64,000 nucleotides of DNA from Cryptomeria japonica (GCF_030272615.1 NC_081411.1:39006640-39070639); one strand, 5' to 3'. Shown: positions 12,178 to 24,959, numbered from the stretch's first letter. Made by a program: numbers and translations. Notes: generated from the letters alone by a model not told the origin.

Positions 12178-12313
12178 TGTTGGCAAAATGGTCAGCGCTC
12201 CCCTCGGGATTCGTGACAAGGGACTAACTGCCTCCCGTGCGATCCATATCTCTAAAGTTTATATTTGGCATTGATAGATCGGTCTTTTGACGCAACGGCA
12301 AACTGGGCCAACA
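12178..12313 (+). repeat. TRIM-like right LTR
   Basis: 136 bp, starts tgttggcaaaatgg and ends gggccaaca, with a perfect TGTTGG/CCAACA terminal inverted repeat. It directly follows the purine tract at about 12165-12177. Confidence 0.75.
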
Positions 12314-13430
12314 TTAACATCCCAAGATCCATGTAGGGGATAAATCCTAATCCCCTCCTCTCGCGTTTTTATCACCTTTCTCAATGCGGTTTTCTACACA
12401 AATTTTCAATTTGTTTTTGATATAATGTTTTGATAATTTGTTAGTTGTCATAGGGAAAATAAATTAAAAGCTACCTTATGTCATTTCATTTTTTTAGAGG
12501 AGTAAATTTAAATTAAATGTGTCATTGTTATTGTAAAAATTGAATTTTTTATTGTAATGATTAATTTTAAAAATTAAAAAAAATTATAATTATTTGACAT
12601 AAAAATTAAATATAAATTATAAATTTTTTTAATTTTTAATTGTATAAAAAATTGGTTAAATTAATTAAAGAATAGAATTAAATGAATGCAATAATTTTCT
12701 TCCTTGATAAGAATTAATAATTTCCACATTTCCACTAATCAAATAACAAACATATTTAATGTAAGGTGAAGAGTTCATTTAATTATCCTAGGAAAGGTAT
12801 TATTTTCCTTTACACTTTTCAACACATAGGGGAAGAGCATTAGTTACCAAGTGCATGATTATTGGGAAAAATTAGGAAGGTATTTGTGCATAAGTATTGA
12901 CAATTTTAAGTCCATGGTTATTGGAGCATTTTTTAAGTAGGTATCATATGACACTTTGGAAAGTGTATTTTTTGACCTTTACATGCATTAAGATCCAAAA
13001 GGTGCCTTGTTACTATGGAATAGATACCTAGAAGCCAAAACAATAATTAGAAACAACAACAAAAAAAATCCTCAAAATAGCTATAACCACTACCCTATCC
13101 GTATGTATCCCAACTACTACCCTACCAGTATGTATCCCAACCACTACCCGTATGCATCACACAGAGATCACATTTATGTTTATGGTGTCCGTCAAATCTC
13201 ATTCTCTAGTCAATTGGTCCTTGGTCTACTGGTGAAGTTGAAATTCTCTAAATGAGCCCACCAAGGATCAAGGACAACTAGCGGACTTCATGCCCTTGCT
13301 GGACTGTGCTCGCTGGACCTCCTCAAAAAATCCAAAAAAAACCCCAAAAAAACCAATCTCTATATGCACCTTATCTAGAACTAAAAAATAAAAACTAAAA
13401 AAGAAAATCTCATTCTCTATCTGCGCCTTA
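12314..13430. other. Spacer upstream of the SDR gene
   Basis: AT-rich to about 12960, then mixed composition. A short imperfect tandem repeat near 13100-13160 (gtatgtatcccaac repeated about 30 bases apart) produces a Tyr/Pro-rich false ORF. No gene supported. Confidence 0.5.
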
Positions 13431-13436
13431 TCTAGA

Positions 13437-13464
13437 CACGTGGCACGCACTCGAAATTTATAAT
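13437..13464 (+). promoter_or_regulatory. G-box/ABRE and TATA-like box of SDR gene
   Basis: cacgtggc at 13437-13444 is a perfect G-box core with the GGC extension of abscisic-acid response elements. ttataat at 13458-13464 is a plausible TATA box about 140 bases before the chosen ATG. The spacing suits a plant core promoter. Function is inferred from position and motif only. Confidence 0.4.
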
Positions 13465-13489
13465 GGGAAATGAGGATTTTCTCTACACG

Positions 13490-13600
13490 ATGTACTTTCC
13501 TATCCTGTAAAACTTACCCTGCATAATTTACCTCCCTATCCTCTGCACAATCTACTTCCCTATCCTGTAAAACTTCCTCTGCAGAATCTACTTCAAAAAA
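13490..13600 (+). repeat. Imperfect repeats in SDR 5' leader
   Basis: tatcctgtaaaactt occurs at 13501 and again at 13561, and ccctatcctctgcacaatctac lies between them as a degenerate third unit. The pyrimidine-rich leader ends just before the ATG at 13603. It could be a leader minisatellite; no role is known. Confidence 0.6.
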
Positions 13601-13602
13601 CA

Positions 13603-14613
13603 ATGTCTACGGAAGATACAGTGGCTATTGCACAGCGAAGGTAGGGGAGCTTGTATTTGTTCATTATTTTCAAGTCTTTGATACGCAATCGTCTTAATGA
13701 AATTCTATATTACCTGCGATTTTGCTGCCCTTTTAGCTCTTAAATCTACAGAGGAGGGTATTTTTGATAACAGAAATTGTTTTTGTAGCAGAGTCCTATA
13801 TTAGATTTAATAATCTGCTGCCATGTTTATCACAGATTAGAGGGCAAGGTTGCAATAATCACAGGGGGTGCGGCAGGCATCGGAGAAGCAACAGCTCGCC
13901 TCTTCACAAAACATGGGGCCAAAGTCATAATTGCAGACATCGCGGAAGAAGCAGGAAAACACACGGCTCAATCCCTTTCTCCAATGGCGACATTCATTCA
14001 CTGTGATGTTAGCAAAGAGCAAGACGTCAGCGCAGCCGTGGATTTGGCCATGGAAATCCACGGCAAACTGGACATAATGTTTAATAACGCCGGAACAGGA
14101 GACTCCCAAAAGTCGAGCGTTGCAGAGTATGATATGCAAGAATTTGAGCGAGTGATGAATATCAATGTAAAAGGAGTAATGCACGGCATTAAGCACGCTG
14201 CTCGCGTTATGATACCCAACAAAAGGGGCTGCATAATTTCTACAGCCAGTATTGCGGGGACTTTGGGAGGAGCTGCTCCTTACGCGTACACAGCCTCAAA
14301 GCATGCCATTTTAGGGCTAACTAAAAATGGGGCGGCAGAGCTGGGGAAATATGGGATCAGAGTGAATAATGTTTCTCCTTCAGGAATTGCTACAGGTTTC
14401 ACCATGGAGTACTCCGAGGAAAAAGATAAGGCCAAGCTGGAGGCGTTCTGTGACAGCGTGGGGAACATGAAGGGGCCCACGCTTAGGGTAGACGATGTTG
14501 CAGAGGCGGCCTTGTATTTAGCGAGTGGGGAATCTAAGTATGTGAGCGGCCATAATCTTGTGGTTGATGGCGGGTCAAGCGTAGTGAACCATGAGTGGGG
14601 TTTATACCGCTAA
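13603..14613 (+). CDS. Short-chain dehydrogenase/reductase, NAD-type (SDR110C-like), two exons
   Basis: Exon 1 is 13603-13640 (MSTEDTVAIAQR). The intron is 13641-13835 (195 bp, gtaggg...cacag). Exon 2 is 13836-14613. The joined protein has 271 residues, the normal length for the plant secoisolariciresinol dehydrogenase / xanthoxin dehydrogenase / momilactone-synthase-like group. Visible motifs are TGGAAGIG at 22-29 (cofactor loop), Asp47 ending the second strand (NAD rather than NADP preference), NNAG at 96-99, Asn123, Ser151, and Tyr164-x3-Lys168 (catalytic). The first internal ATG (13984) would drop the cofactor-binding half, so the spliced start is preferred. An early intron just before LEGKVA is typical of this group. 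There is no signal peptide, so it is probably cytosolic. The substrate cannot be told from sequence: lignan, terpenoid, steroid or ABA precursors are all possible. The frame is intact, the only such gene in the window. Confidence 0.88.
13641..13835 (+). other. SDR intron 1
   Basis: Phase-2 intron, splitting an Arg codon as AG|A, with a gt donor after cacagcgaag and a t-rich tract ending tttatcacag at the acceptor. Joining restores an uninterrupted Rossmann fold start. Confidence 0.8.
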
Positions 14614-14900
14614 TCAGATTGGATTCTTGTCTATCTCTGTGATGTCAGCATACAATGATCATATATTCTGCGCCTTATCTTGTTATGTTTAGTTAGCTGA
14701 TTGGATCAACTACTTGTACAATTTTATGGTCTTCCCTCTTTGTTTCGTGAACTGATTGGTCCAGCACTTGTAATATGGTGTACTGGCATCTTGTTAGTCT
14801 TACTTTTAGACTATCATTTATTATTACTTGTTGTTAGGCAATACTATTGTAATGAAAATTCATTTGTTGTGTATATATGGTTATTAAAAAAAATTATTTA
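14614..14900 (+). terminator. SDR 3' untranslated region / polyadenylation zone
   Basis: T-rich sequence after the stop at 14611-14613 with ttgtaat-type and aatgaaaa-like (near 14850) signals expected of plant 3' ends. The exact cleavage site is unknown. The short ORF at 14701-14901 lies in this zone and is not credible. Confidence 0.35.
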
Positions 14901-16141
14901 GATCAATGAAAATCAATTATTTTTCTTTCTTTAAAATTTTTTAACTTATTTTATAGTATACATGCACATAATTTACAAAAATTATTTTTGTTGCAAATGA
15001 TTGGCTAATATTATTTTGCCTCTTATATTTTAAAAATATGTATTATATTTAAAATATTCTTTAATTTATAATCAAACTAAACTAAATTTCAATAATATTT
15101 TTTTTGGCAAAAAAGATAAATATCCATATTAATTTAATCTTTAATTTAATTTAAACATAATAATTTGTTAAATTTAATATGAAATTAAACAAATAGAAGA
15201 AGGATAAATATTATGGACTTTTCTAACAATTTATTTTAAAAAAAATTCATAATTTAAAACAAATTTAATAGTATTAATATTTTTTTATCTATAGCTTTTC
15301 ATTATTTAATTACATAAAAATAAATAATTATTTATAATTTGAATTTCTTATTTAATTTAAACATAATAATTTATCAAATTTAAAATGATATTAATCAATC
15401 TTTCTAAACAACCCACAACATTGCCTCATTAAAACATTTAATTTCTCCTTCATCCCAACCTATCTATACTTCCTTTTGATTAGTATCTTCATACTAGCAT
15501 TATCTTTGTAAACACTTTTCCCTTCAAATATCTCAAGTGTTCTAACTATTATAACCTCTTATATTTATATGTCTACTATCTATGATAATAAAATCCAAAA
15601 TAGATTAGTAGATCCTTTTCTTGTCCACTTTCCATTTACATTATAATTAGCTTGTCTTATTTTTTCAATGATAAGTAAGTAGTTATTTTTCATACCCATG
15701 GTATGTTGATCACATGAATGTACTCAATCTTTTCATTATATCTAACTTTCAATTTTCTAAGGATTAACTCGGTAACTGTAGAAACCAAGGGTTAGATGTA
15801 ACATAATCCTCATAAATTGAGAATAAAATTACCATAGAATTTTAACTTGATCTTTAACTTCCTCTTTTCTCTTGACCAAGATCGTAAGAGTATTTTTACT
15901 GTAGACCTAAACAACAAATGAAATAGGGTATTTTGTGCTCCCGTTCAAGGCTTTTCACCCATTGAACCAATGATCCTATAATCAAGGTTCCCTTACTTCA
16001 CAATTTGTCTAAGAGGACGAGGATCAAATGCTTTAGTTTGATTGTCCCTCCTACCATTACTTGGTATCATATCTCTGCAACAGACTTAAGATGAATAAGT
16101 TTTAGTGAGATTCTTGTAGGAATTAAATAATTACATTTACA

Positions 16142-16211
<70 letters not shown>

Positions 16212-17640
16212 CAAGTCACTTTTTTGTTGCATTTTCTGAAATCTTAATTAGTATACGACATTTGGACACCAAAGATCATAAAGTCTTCATCTATACACTA
16301 TAATGTAGAACCTCCACATAGCACAATTCAAATATAGTTGTTAATGTGCTATTCACCAAATATTTTATAATTATAGCCACATTAATGTTGCACTAAGAGA
16401 AGCCCTCATGTCACACAACAATGATCTAAAGTGGCCCAAAATTGCATGTACTATGATAGAGTTTATAATAGACATAAAAAATATAACTCATGCATCTAAT
16501 AGTAAAACTATTGGATGCTTGCACCATATAAATGCTATAGGACTTCTACAATTTGTAAAATAATCACTAATATATACCTAGTCAATAACAATTTAATCCT
16601 CGCATAGCAAGAAGGTTATCTACCAAAAAAATTGTAATTTATCATAGTCCAACACTATATTAGTTATATAATTAATAAAAAAATTCAATAACTATAACAA
16701 AAATTACTATTTCAACTACAAATCAAGAGGCAAGTACTTGCCACTATGTGGCACTTGTTTTATTTGTTATTATGCTTTTATTGTTTTTCTTTGCAGTCCT
16801 ACTTTTAGATTATAATTTATTTTATTTGTTATTATGCTTTGATTAATAAATAAATAAATAGTCTGTTGTTGCATTGAGAATAATCATTTTTTATGCAGTA
16901 GGATAATTTAGATGCTTCAATAATATTTTCTAATAGGAGACAATATTTTAGCATGAGATAATGATTATGGAAGTCAATTTTTTTTTTAAAAATCTAAAAG
17001 GAAAAGCCTACCATCTTATTATCTAATATTTTTTTTAAAATACTTTATAATTTTGATGGACATAGATAATAACAATCTTTAACATTTATCTCTAATTTAT
17101 TCATATTTACTATTGGAGTTCTAGTGTCTAGGCTTTTTCCCATTTACCATTTATTTAAATTTTGTTGTGCATGTTTGTCATGATACCTTTGAGAAGGATA
17201 AATAACACATACCATATGATTAGGGTATCAATATATTAGTTGAAATGTTATGTTATTCATAGGCCTTTCTCACAAAGAATTCTCTCTTGCTTTGTTCCAC
17301 AATTGTTCTTTTCCATTTTGCCTCAAATTGTTAAAAAATCCTACATCAGATTTTGGTTCTACTAATAAGTTTTTGGCTTTCAAACTCTGTGAAATACACA
17401 TGATTCTTCAATTTGTGATTTCCTCTTCCCTCTCGCGCATGCTTACTATTTTTTAAGCCATATCTTCTTAACAAGATGATATTTTTAGTTCCTTTATTTC
17501 ACCTCTATCCCAAGATGATGGTTCCAAAATAATTAATATTCAACATGGGTGACCAAATACCATCCACACAAGAGATGTAATAGAAATAATTTCTATATTG
17601 TTAGAAATAAATATTATTTATATGATACAAGGAGATTCGG
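14901..17640. other. AT-rich spacer, no gene seen
   Basis: No coding region, RNA gene or element boundary recognised. It contains the TA microsatellite listed separately. Confidence 0.5.
16142..16211. repeat. (TA)n microsatellite
   Basis: About 34 uninterrupted TA units, self-complementary and likely length-variable. Confidence 0.95.
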
Positions 17641-18316
17641 TTGGCCCAAAAAGGATCAAATGTTGAAGGACAAGATTAAACATGTAAAATGAATAGGTCA
17701 GCCTCCACCAAAGAGATTCCCCTAGAAAATCCAAAGGATGAAGTGCAAATCAAAGGGAAGTTTGGCCACATGTCAATGAACATTGGAATCCATGAAATGG
17801 GGCCCACAATCTATGAAAAGGATCTGCAAGATTCACCAATAGAAAATAGGTCCAAGCGGTTTCGAGGTTCTCAGCCAAAAAATTATCTTAGAATCCGAAA
17901 TTGATAACTTGATGAAAAATGATCCAAATTATTTGTGGGTTAGAAATAAGGAAGATGATTATGTCTTCAAGAAAAATACAAATCCACAAGATCTAGTGAG
18001 AAAATGCAAGGAAATGTAAGAAGAAATCTTGAAACTACAAAATAGAAAACAAACTGAGAAGAAATGTTTTTGGTTGATGCAAGATTGTCAAGAATCGGGA
18101 TGCTCCTACATCGAACATCTAGGGTTGTTGAAAAAGTGAGTCTCACTTTGCTAGGGTCGAAGGAAAACCAAGATGGTCCACCTCTTCATGAGAAATCCAA
18201 GATGAGTCTTCAACTAGTTTGTCCTTCCATTTCACAAGATACTCCATGTACTGACTGCTCTGGGTATTACGTCCAATCCTTCCATCCAAAATTTGTTCAA
18301 TCTACTCTGGTTCCTT
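17641..18316 (+). pseudogene. Unidentified coding-like remnant
   Basis: Open stretches at 17689-17904 and 18064-18360 plus a linking frame (about 17880-18060, reading NLMKNDPNYLWVRNKEDDY) have the codon character of a former protein. I recognise no domain. A CFWLMQDCQESGC peptide near 18070 has four spaced cysteines or similar but no standard knuckle. It lies directly beside the gypsy remnant on the opposite strand, so it is probably element-derived. Function unknown. Confidence 0.3.
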
Positions 18317-21180
18317 CTAGGGCAACTGTTTCTCCAAATATACAATACTATCTTCCCTAAATTCCAATTCATGATACTGATGTAGATTTGCAATGTTGAA
18401 TATAGGTGAAATACTCAAACTATTTGGTAACTCCACTTCATTTGCATTTTTGAAACTCAATTTTTTCAAGATATTGCAAGGTCTAGACTTTCTCATCTCC
18501 AACTTATTATAGGCTCCAACTAGAAATCTTTCTTTTCTCAGATACACCATCACTTCATCACCAACTTTAAATTCCTTGGGTCTTCTCTTCTCATATGCTT
18601 TCTCCTTATATTTAATGTTCATGTCCTCCAAATGTTTTTTAATTTGAATATGTAAGTCCTTCATATGATCCACAAATTCTTCTTCCTTTGCACTTCTCTT
18701 GTCTTCATTACTAATATCTCTTAATTCTGATATACCTCTAGGGTGTGCTTCAATAACAATTTCAAAAGATTCTCTTCCAGTACTCCTGTTTATTGAATTG
18801 TTGTAGGAAAAATCTACTTGTGCAAGAATAAAATCCCAACTTCCGGTCTTTTCTCCAACCAAGCATCTCAACAAATTTCCCAAGCTCCAGTTTACTACTT
18901 CTATCTGTCCATCAGTCTATGAGTGAAAAATAGAACTCAATTTCAAATCTGTCTTCATCATTTTTCAAGTGTTCGCCAAAAATAACCAACCAACTTAGTC
19001 TCTTTGTCTAAAACTATGCTCTTAGGTAATCCATGCAATCTCACCACTTCCTTGAAGAATAAGTTAGCTACATGTATTGCATATGATGTCTTCTTACTAG
19101 CTATAAAATGCACCATCTTAGAGAATCTATCCACCACCAAAAATATAGAATCATTCCCTCTATGTCTTAAGAAATCCAATTATGAAATCCATGCTTATAT
19201 CCTCCCAAGGTCTCTCTGATACTATCAAAAGTGTATACAATCCCACATTCTGACTACTACCTGTTGCAACTTGAAAAACTCTAAAACTTTGCACAAATTA
19301 ACTAACATCCTTATGAATCTGAGGCCAAAAGAAATGTTCACTCACCAATGCTACTATTTTGTCAATAATAAAGTGTCCAACTAATCCTCCATTATGCTTC
19401 TCCTTTATCAGATTCTCCCTCATAGAAATCTTAGGTATGCACAACTGAACTCCTCTGAATAACATTCCATCTTGAATGAAATAATCCAATCATTGCCTTC
19501 TGTCCACTATAACAGGTTCTCTACATTCTTTCCAAGGTTTATGCAAAATCTGGGTAATCAACATACAATGTTTTCAACTCTTCAAATCCTAACACTGTCA
19601 CTCACATCTCTGTTAGCAAATTCCTTCTCCTACTCAATGCATCAACTACTTTTTTTGACTTTCCACTTCTATGCTTCAACACAAAGGTGTAACTCTACCA
19701 AAACTCTACCCATCTCATATGTCTTTGATTCAACTTACTCTGACTATTTAAATACTATAAGGCTTGATGATCAATATACAACACAAATTCCTTAGGTAAA
19801 AAATAATGTCTCCATTTCTTCAAGACTTGAACTATGGCATAAAATTCATGATCATACACTGAATATCTCCTTCTTGCATCATTCAATTTCTCATTGAAAT
19901 AAGCTACTACTCTCCCTTCTTGAATTAATACTACTCCAATTGCATTCCCATTTGCATCATAGTCCACTTGAAATACTTTGTTGAAATCCAGTAAAGCTAA
20001 CACACACTGCTCAGTCATCTTCTGCTTTAACAGTTCAAAAATTCTATTTTCTCTGGTGGTCCACTTGAATTCCTTCTTATCTCCTCTAATGGTCTCAGTC
20101 GTAGGACTGCAAACTAAACTAGAATTTCTGATAAACTTTTAGTAGAAACTAGCAAATCCGTGAAATAATCTAACCTCTCCAATGCTTTCTAGTGTAGGCC
20201 ATTCAACAATTGTTCTTACCTTATCAGGATCCATCTTTAATTAGTTCGTAGATATCATAAATCCCAAATATAGTAGCTCTTCCTTCATGAAAGTACACTT
20301 CTTTAGATTTATCAGCATCTTCTCCTCTCTAAACCTCTGCAAAACTTGTCTTAAATGCAAGAAATGCTCCTCTTTTGCCTCATTGAAAATCAGAATGTCA
20401 TCCAAATATACAATAACAAACTTACCCAATAATCTATTCAATAGCTCATTCATCAACCTCATGAAAGTACTTGGTGCATTAGTCAATCCAAAAGGCATCA
20501 AAAACCATTCATACAATCCCTCATTTGTCTTGAATGTTTTCTTCCACTCATCTCCTTCTCTAATTCTAATCTGATGACATCCACTCTTTAATTATATCTT
20601 TGTGTAGTATTTGGCTCCACTCAAATAATCCATTACATCATCCATCCTAGGTAAAGGAAATCGGTACTTCACTATTATCTTTTTTTTTTCTAGAATCAGT
20701 ACACATCCTCCATTCTCCATTCTTCTTAGGTGTTAACACTACAGAAGGACTCAAACTCTCTCTGATCAAACCTTTCTTCAATAATTCCTACACTTGTTTA
20801 TTTAACTCTTCATTCTTTGTCAGTGTCATTCGGCGTGCATCTTTGTTAGGAAAACTAGCTCTGAGAATCAGGTCCATGCAATGGCTGATAATCCTTATAA
20901 GTGATCATCCATCATGAATATTATCTGAAATGATGTCTTCATACATTATCAGCAACTCCCTTATCTCCTCCAGTTTTTCTTCCTGCTCTGGGTTCTAAGT
21001 CTTCTTAGGAACTAAGGGAAAACACGCATTCTCATGTCTCATTCCATCTAGGAATTTTCTTCCCTCCACAAAATAGATTCTAGCATTCATACAAACTTCA
21101 CTCTTCAGCGGCTCCTCCAAGGGTAACAAGGATTGTTTCATCCCATTTTCTACAAGTGTATAGGATGAATAGCACATAGA
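18317..21180 (-). mobile_element. Ty3/gypsy pol remnant
   Basis: On the minus strand, in order from 21180 down: a post-protease segment, RT, RNase H, integrase zinc finger, integrase core and integrase C-terminal domain. This order (RT-RNase H before integrase) is diagnostic for Ty3/gypsy. No LTRs, primer site or gag were found attached. The 5' side stops at a GA-rich repeat (from about 21200) and the 3' side at unidentified sequence. No chromodomain was visible after the integrase tail. Confidence 0.88.
18317..21180 (-). pseudogene. Gypsy polyprotein, RT to integrase, disrupted
   Basis: RT at 20516-20241 shows [20 protein letters not shown] and [11 protein letters not shown] (catalytic DD intact). 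RNase H at 20018-19755 shows FQVDYDANGNAIGVVLIQ and YSVYDHEFYAIV. The integrase zinc finger at 19489-19298 has the first His pair (EKHNGGLVGHF). The core at 19179-18958 has [13 protein letters not shown], but the usual SDRD is changed to LDKE. A TDGQIEVVN peptide with the catalytic Glu precedes the C-terminal piece at 18883-18317, which has YEKRRPKEFKVGDEV (GPY/F-type domain). At least six frame breaks separate the pieces. It is non-functional. Confidence 0.85.
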
Positions 21181-21199
21181 ACTTCATCATGATAATTTT

Positions 21200-21740
<541 letters not shown>

Positions 21741-21845
21741 TGATAGGAAATAATGCTTTAAAGCCACAAATAAATAATCTATTTCCTACATAACCCATGA
21801 GAGAAAAGCATGCGTACAAGCTTATATAATCACAATAATGCAAAG

Positions 21846-23523
21846 TGTAGACACCTAAAATCGTCCTTTTTAATTAAATAAATATTTTTTATTTACTTAA
21901 TTATTTTATCCAAAGTCTTCTATTAATTAGATAATTATGTATTTATTTAATTAATTAATTTATCTTCTTCTAGCCCTTTTCTCATTTAAATAAATATTTT
22001 TAGTTATTTAAAATATCTTCTCTTAAATTAAATAAATATTTTATTTATTTAATTGGTCCCACTTATTCTATTAATTAAAGAAAATTTTATTTATTTAATT
22101 AATTCATTAGATTTTTCCTCTATGACACATGCCATTTATCTCTTAAATTTCCTCTACTTACCCCCTTCATTATTCTATTATTTCTTCTACCTACCCTTTA
22201 AACTTAGTTGACTATTTATTTATTTCACCTCTTAATCTTATCCCCCCATTTTCTAAAGTGTCTTCTACATAAGAGGATACTCTTCATCGTCTACAACCCT
22301 AATCAATAAATTATTTAATCAGTACTTTATGCAATCAAAATTTCTTATGATCAAGTGACTTCACAACCAGAATCTGTTTATTGTTGAACTCCTATGCACA
22401 TATAATATCTGAGAGAAAATATATCAAACAAGATCAATGGAGATAGGAGGAAATAAAGTTTGAAACCCTACATTGCATGTGAATGGTAATATTTCTTCAT
22501 TTGTTGATTTGCATGTTCTTAGGTATCTTCATTGGTGTATGGTGAATGTTCGATTGTAGAACTAGGGTTTATTGTGGTTTGATCTTTGTGGTTTTACAAT
22601 AGTTTATCATCATCATCATTTTTTACTGTATGCATTTTGACATGCGTAATGGGACTCTTGTCCCTTTTTGTTTCTAACATTTTGTTTACAAATTTAGCTT
22701 TTTGGCGAAGTTGCAGGTCGAATTGATGATGATTGTGATTTATTGTGTGTCTGTAACTGTTCTTCTCACGTCTACATCCTGATCTCGCGTCCCTGATCTA
22801 TGTTTTAGCGTCTTTATCAATTTTGTAGGTCTCAGATCTTGAAATCATGTGTGTGCATTATATTATCATGTATGTGATCTGAAACCATGTCTGGGTTAGG
22901 TATTTCTACATTTTGTCTTTTCTTTCTATTGCATCTGCACATTTCCATAAATCGCGTCTGTGACTTATCTTATCGCGTTTCTATCCAGAAACTGTGTTTG
23001 TGCTTCCTACTGTCATGTCTGTGTTTAGATTTTTGTTTTGCAGGTTTTAGATCTTAAAATCACATCTGTGCCTAATATTTGCACATCTATGTTAGGAAAG
23101 CACATTTGTGTTCAGTATAACTGCATTTTTGTTCTCAGTTTTTCATTTTAGGGTTTTTTGATTTGGTTTTTGTCTAATCCCCTTACTTGGACTAATGAAG
23201 TGGCATAGCTATTTGTAAAAGGAGAAAACATCGCATTCTAGAAAGGCTCCCTTTCACATTTGGACTTAGATTTTTAAAATCTACCTAACTAGTGTGCTTG
23301 TAGGCAGGGGTAATTTATTAAAACTACTAATCATTTGTTGTAGGGGTAATCTAGGTGTATGTCTTTAATTTTTAGTCTAATTAGGGTCCCATCTTTTTCA
23401 TTTGGTTTTAAAGAACTTGTTTGAGGTGTTTGGTGTGCTTTACACATTTTATTTTTATAACCCTAGAGGTTATAACAAAAGTATCTTCTCCCCTCGCCTT
23501 CCATTGGATCTTCGGTGTAACAG
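21846..23523 (+). mobile_element. Possible gypsy-type LTR
   Basis: The left end tgtagacacc and a possible right end ggtgtaaca (23515-23523) are near-complementary termini of the TG...CA type. The interior has a long TTTATTTAATTA-rich block (21870-22100) and regulatory-looking DNA. No primer-binding site after 23523 matches a tRNA that I can recognise, and no second copy is in the window. Tentative. Confidence 0.25.
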
Positions 23524-24500
23524 AAATTGTTATCATCTTCTATTTAGGTAGGAGGGCATTTCTCCAAGGTAGCCCATAAGGAAAAGTGAGAGATCATGAT
23601 CCAAGTGGTACTTCATCTACCTGCTATATAAATTAATATGTTAGGCGAAAGGCACGACGACTTGGAGATGCGTATCTACCCCGATGGTTCTCCCTATTAT
23701 CTACACTTGTGTTGGATAAATTAAAAATCCTCTATGGGGACTAGAAGTCTGTTCTTAAATTATTCATCATCGTATGGGTAGACACCAAGGATTGTAGAGG
23801 TTCTCCCACTAAACACCTTTTGTTGTAGAGGCCAAAAATCCTTACATTTGATTGTTCAGGGAGTGCGGATAGTACCTCGTAGATACTCCTCATGTACCCT
23901 TTCATGTTGAGGCAGGAATCCCTCATTTAATTTTTGATCTTTTAAGCTAAGAATATCTAGTATTCTCAAGAAATGAGTGTCATGGTGGAGGAGCTAGTGC
24001 TACCTTAATCTCTAGCTGCCCACTTGTTTGAGGTATTTTATTGTTGCAGGGGCCCCATTGAATGGTTTTTATTTCCAGCCTAGGTTGTGTATGTTTTCAA
24101 GTGTCTTCAATTTGTGCTATAACAATGGAAATCTTTTGAACATATACCTTTAGACATTGCATCTTCATTATTTTCTATGTTTTCTTGCCATAATACATTC
24201 AATATCAAGATTTGGTCACATTCAACAACTTCACATTCAGATAGACTCAGAAATTTTCTTAGAAACCACATCTATATCAATCTAAATTGCATCTGGGTTG
24301 GTAAATCATGTTTGCATAACATAGAATCACAACTTTTTATCAAGAGAGTAAAACATTGTCAGTAATAGCAAGAAATCACATATGTGATATACATAATCAC
24401 ATCTATGAGATTGAATAGTGTGTTACTTAAAACTATATCTAGGTTAGGAAATTATGTCTATGCAAAACAACTCCATGTCTGTGTTCTGAAATAAAATTTT
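22720..24500 (+). repeat. Dispersed degenerate cgcgtctgtg-type repeat
   Basis: Variants of atcRcRtctRtg recur many times at irregular spacing (for example ctcgcgtccctgatct, aatcgcgtctgtgact, cacatctatgttagg, cacatctatgagat). They look like a decayed minisatellite in a leader or untranslated region. No coding signal. Confidence 0.45.
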
Positions 24501-24959
24501 GTGAGAAGAGAAAATATGCTTAAATTTTGAGGTTTGAAGAGATTCTAAGGAATTTCCTATAGGGCCTCATCATTTTTAGTGAACCAGTATTGCTCACATA
24601 GTTGTCCATCATTTTCCTTTATTTGCAATCTCTTAAACACATTTTCAAACTAGAGTCAAAAGGTTGCTTTTTTCTCCTTATCATATCTTGCAAAATTACT
24701 ACAACATATCAGTAGGTGGTTCCCATATCAGATCAATAATCTTAGGGTCCCACTTGGTCCACTTTAGTCAAGATTGATTTACCTCATCAAGAGATCTATC
24801 ATCTCTTTGGAAGCCACACCTTACTTTAGATCACACATATCTTCAACTTACATTTTTGGACATTGCAAGACAACCCTAGAATTTTCCATCTCATATCCTT
24901 ACTTGATCTTCCATAGTCTTCACATTTTCTTCCCTTCTTCATTTTAGCCAAGCTTTAGT

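Larger units (their letters stand above)
11984..12313 (+). mobile_element. TRIM-like element (miniature LTR retrotransposon)
   Basis: Two direct repeats of about 136 bp (11981/11984-12116 and 12178-12313) flank only 61 bp. The right copy begins TGTTGG and ends CCAACA. A primer-site-like tggtttcaaagc lies two bases after the left LTR; it resembles the tRNA-iMet site tggtatcagagc used by the copia elements here. A purine tract, gctgagggggaga, lies directly before the right LTR. There is no coding capacity. The LTRs differ at about 15 positions by eye, mostly transitions, so the insertion is old. The left end has lost TGT and merges with the copia integrase scrap at a shared tggcaaaatg-like stretch. 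The element must have used another element's proteins. Confidence 0.7.

Noticed and set aside
11984-12313. Cassandra-type TRIM carrying 5S rRNA
   Set aside because: The LTRs contain no recognisable 5S rRNA internal promoter.
13764-14234. Other-frame and minus-strand ORFs over the SDR gene
   Set aside because: Shadows of the SDR coding frame, which has all catalytic motifs.
18317-18883. Chromodomain at the end of gypsy integrase
   Set aside because: The C-terminal piece shows only the GPY/F-type region and ends without chromodomain residues.
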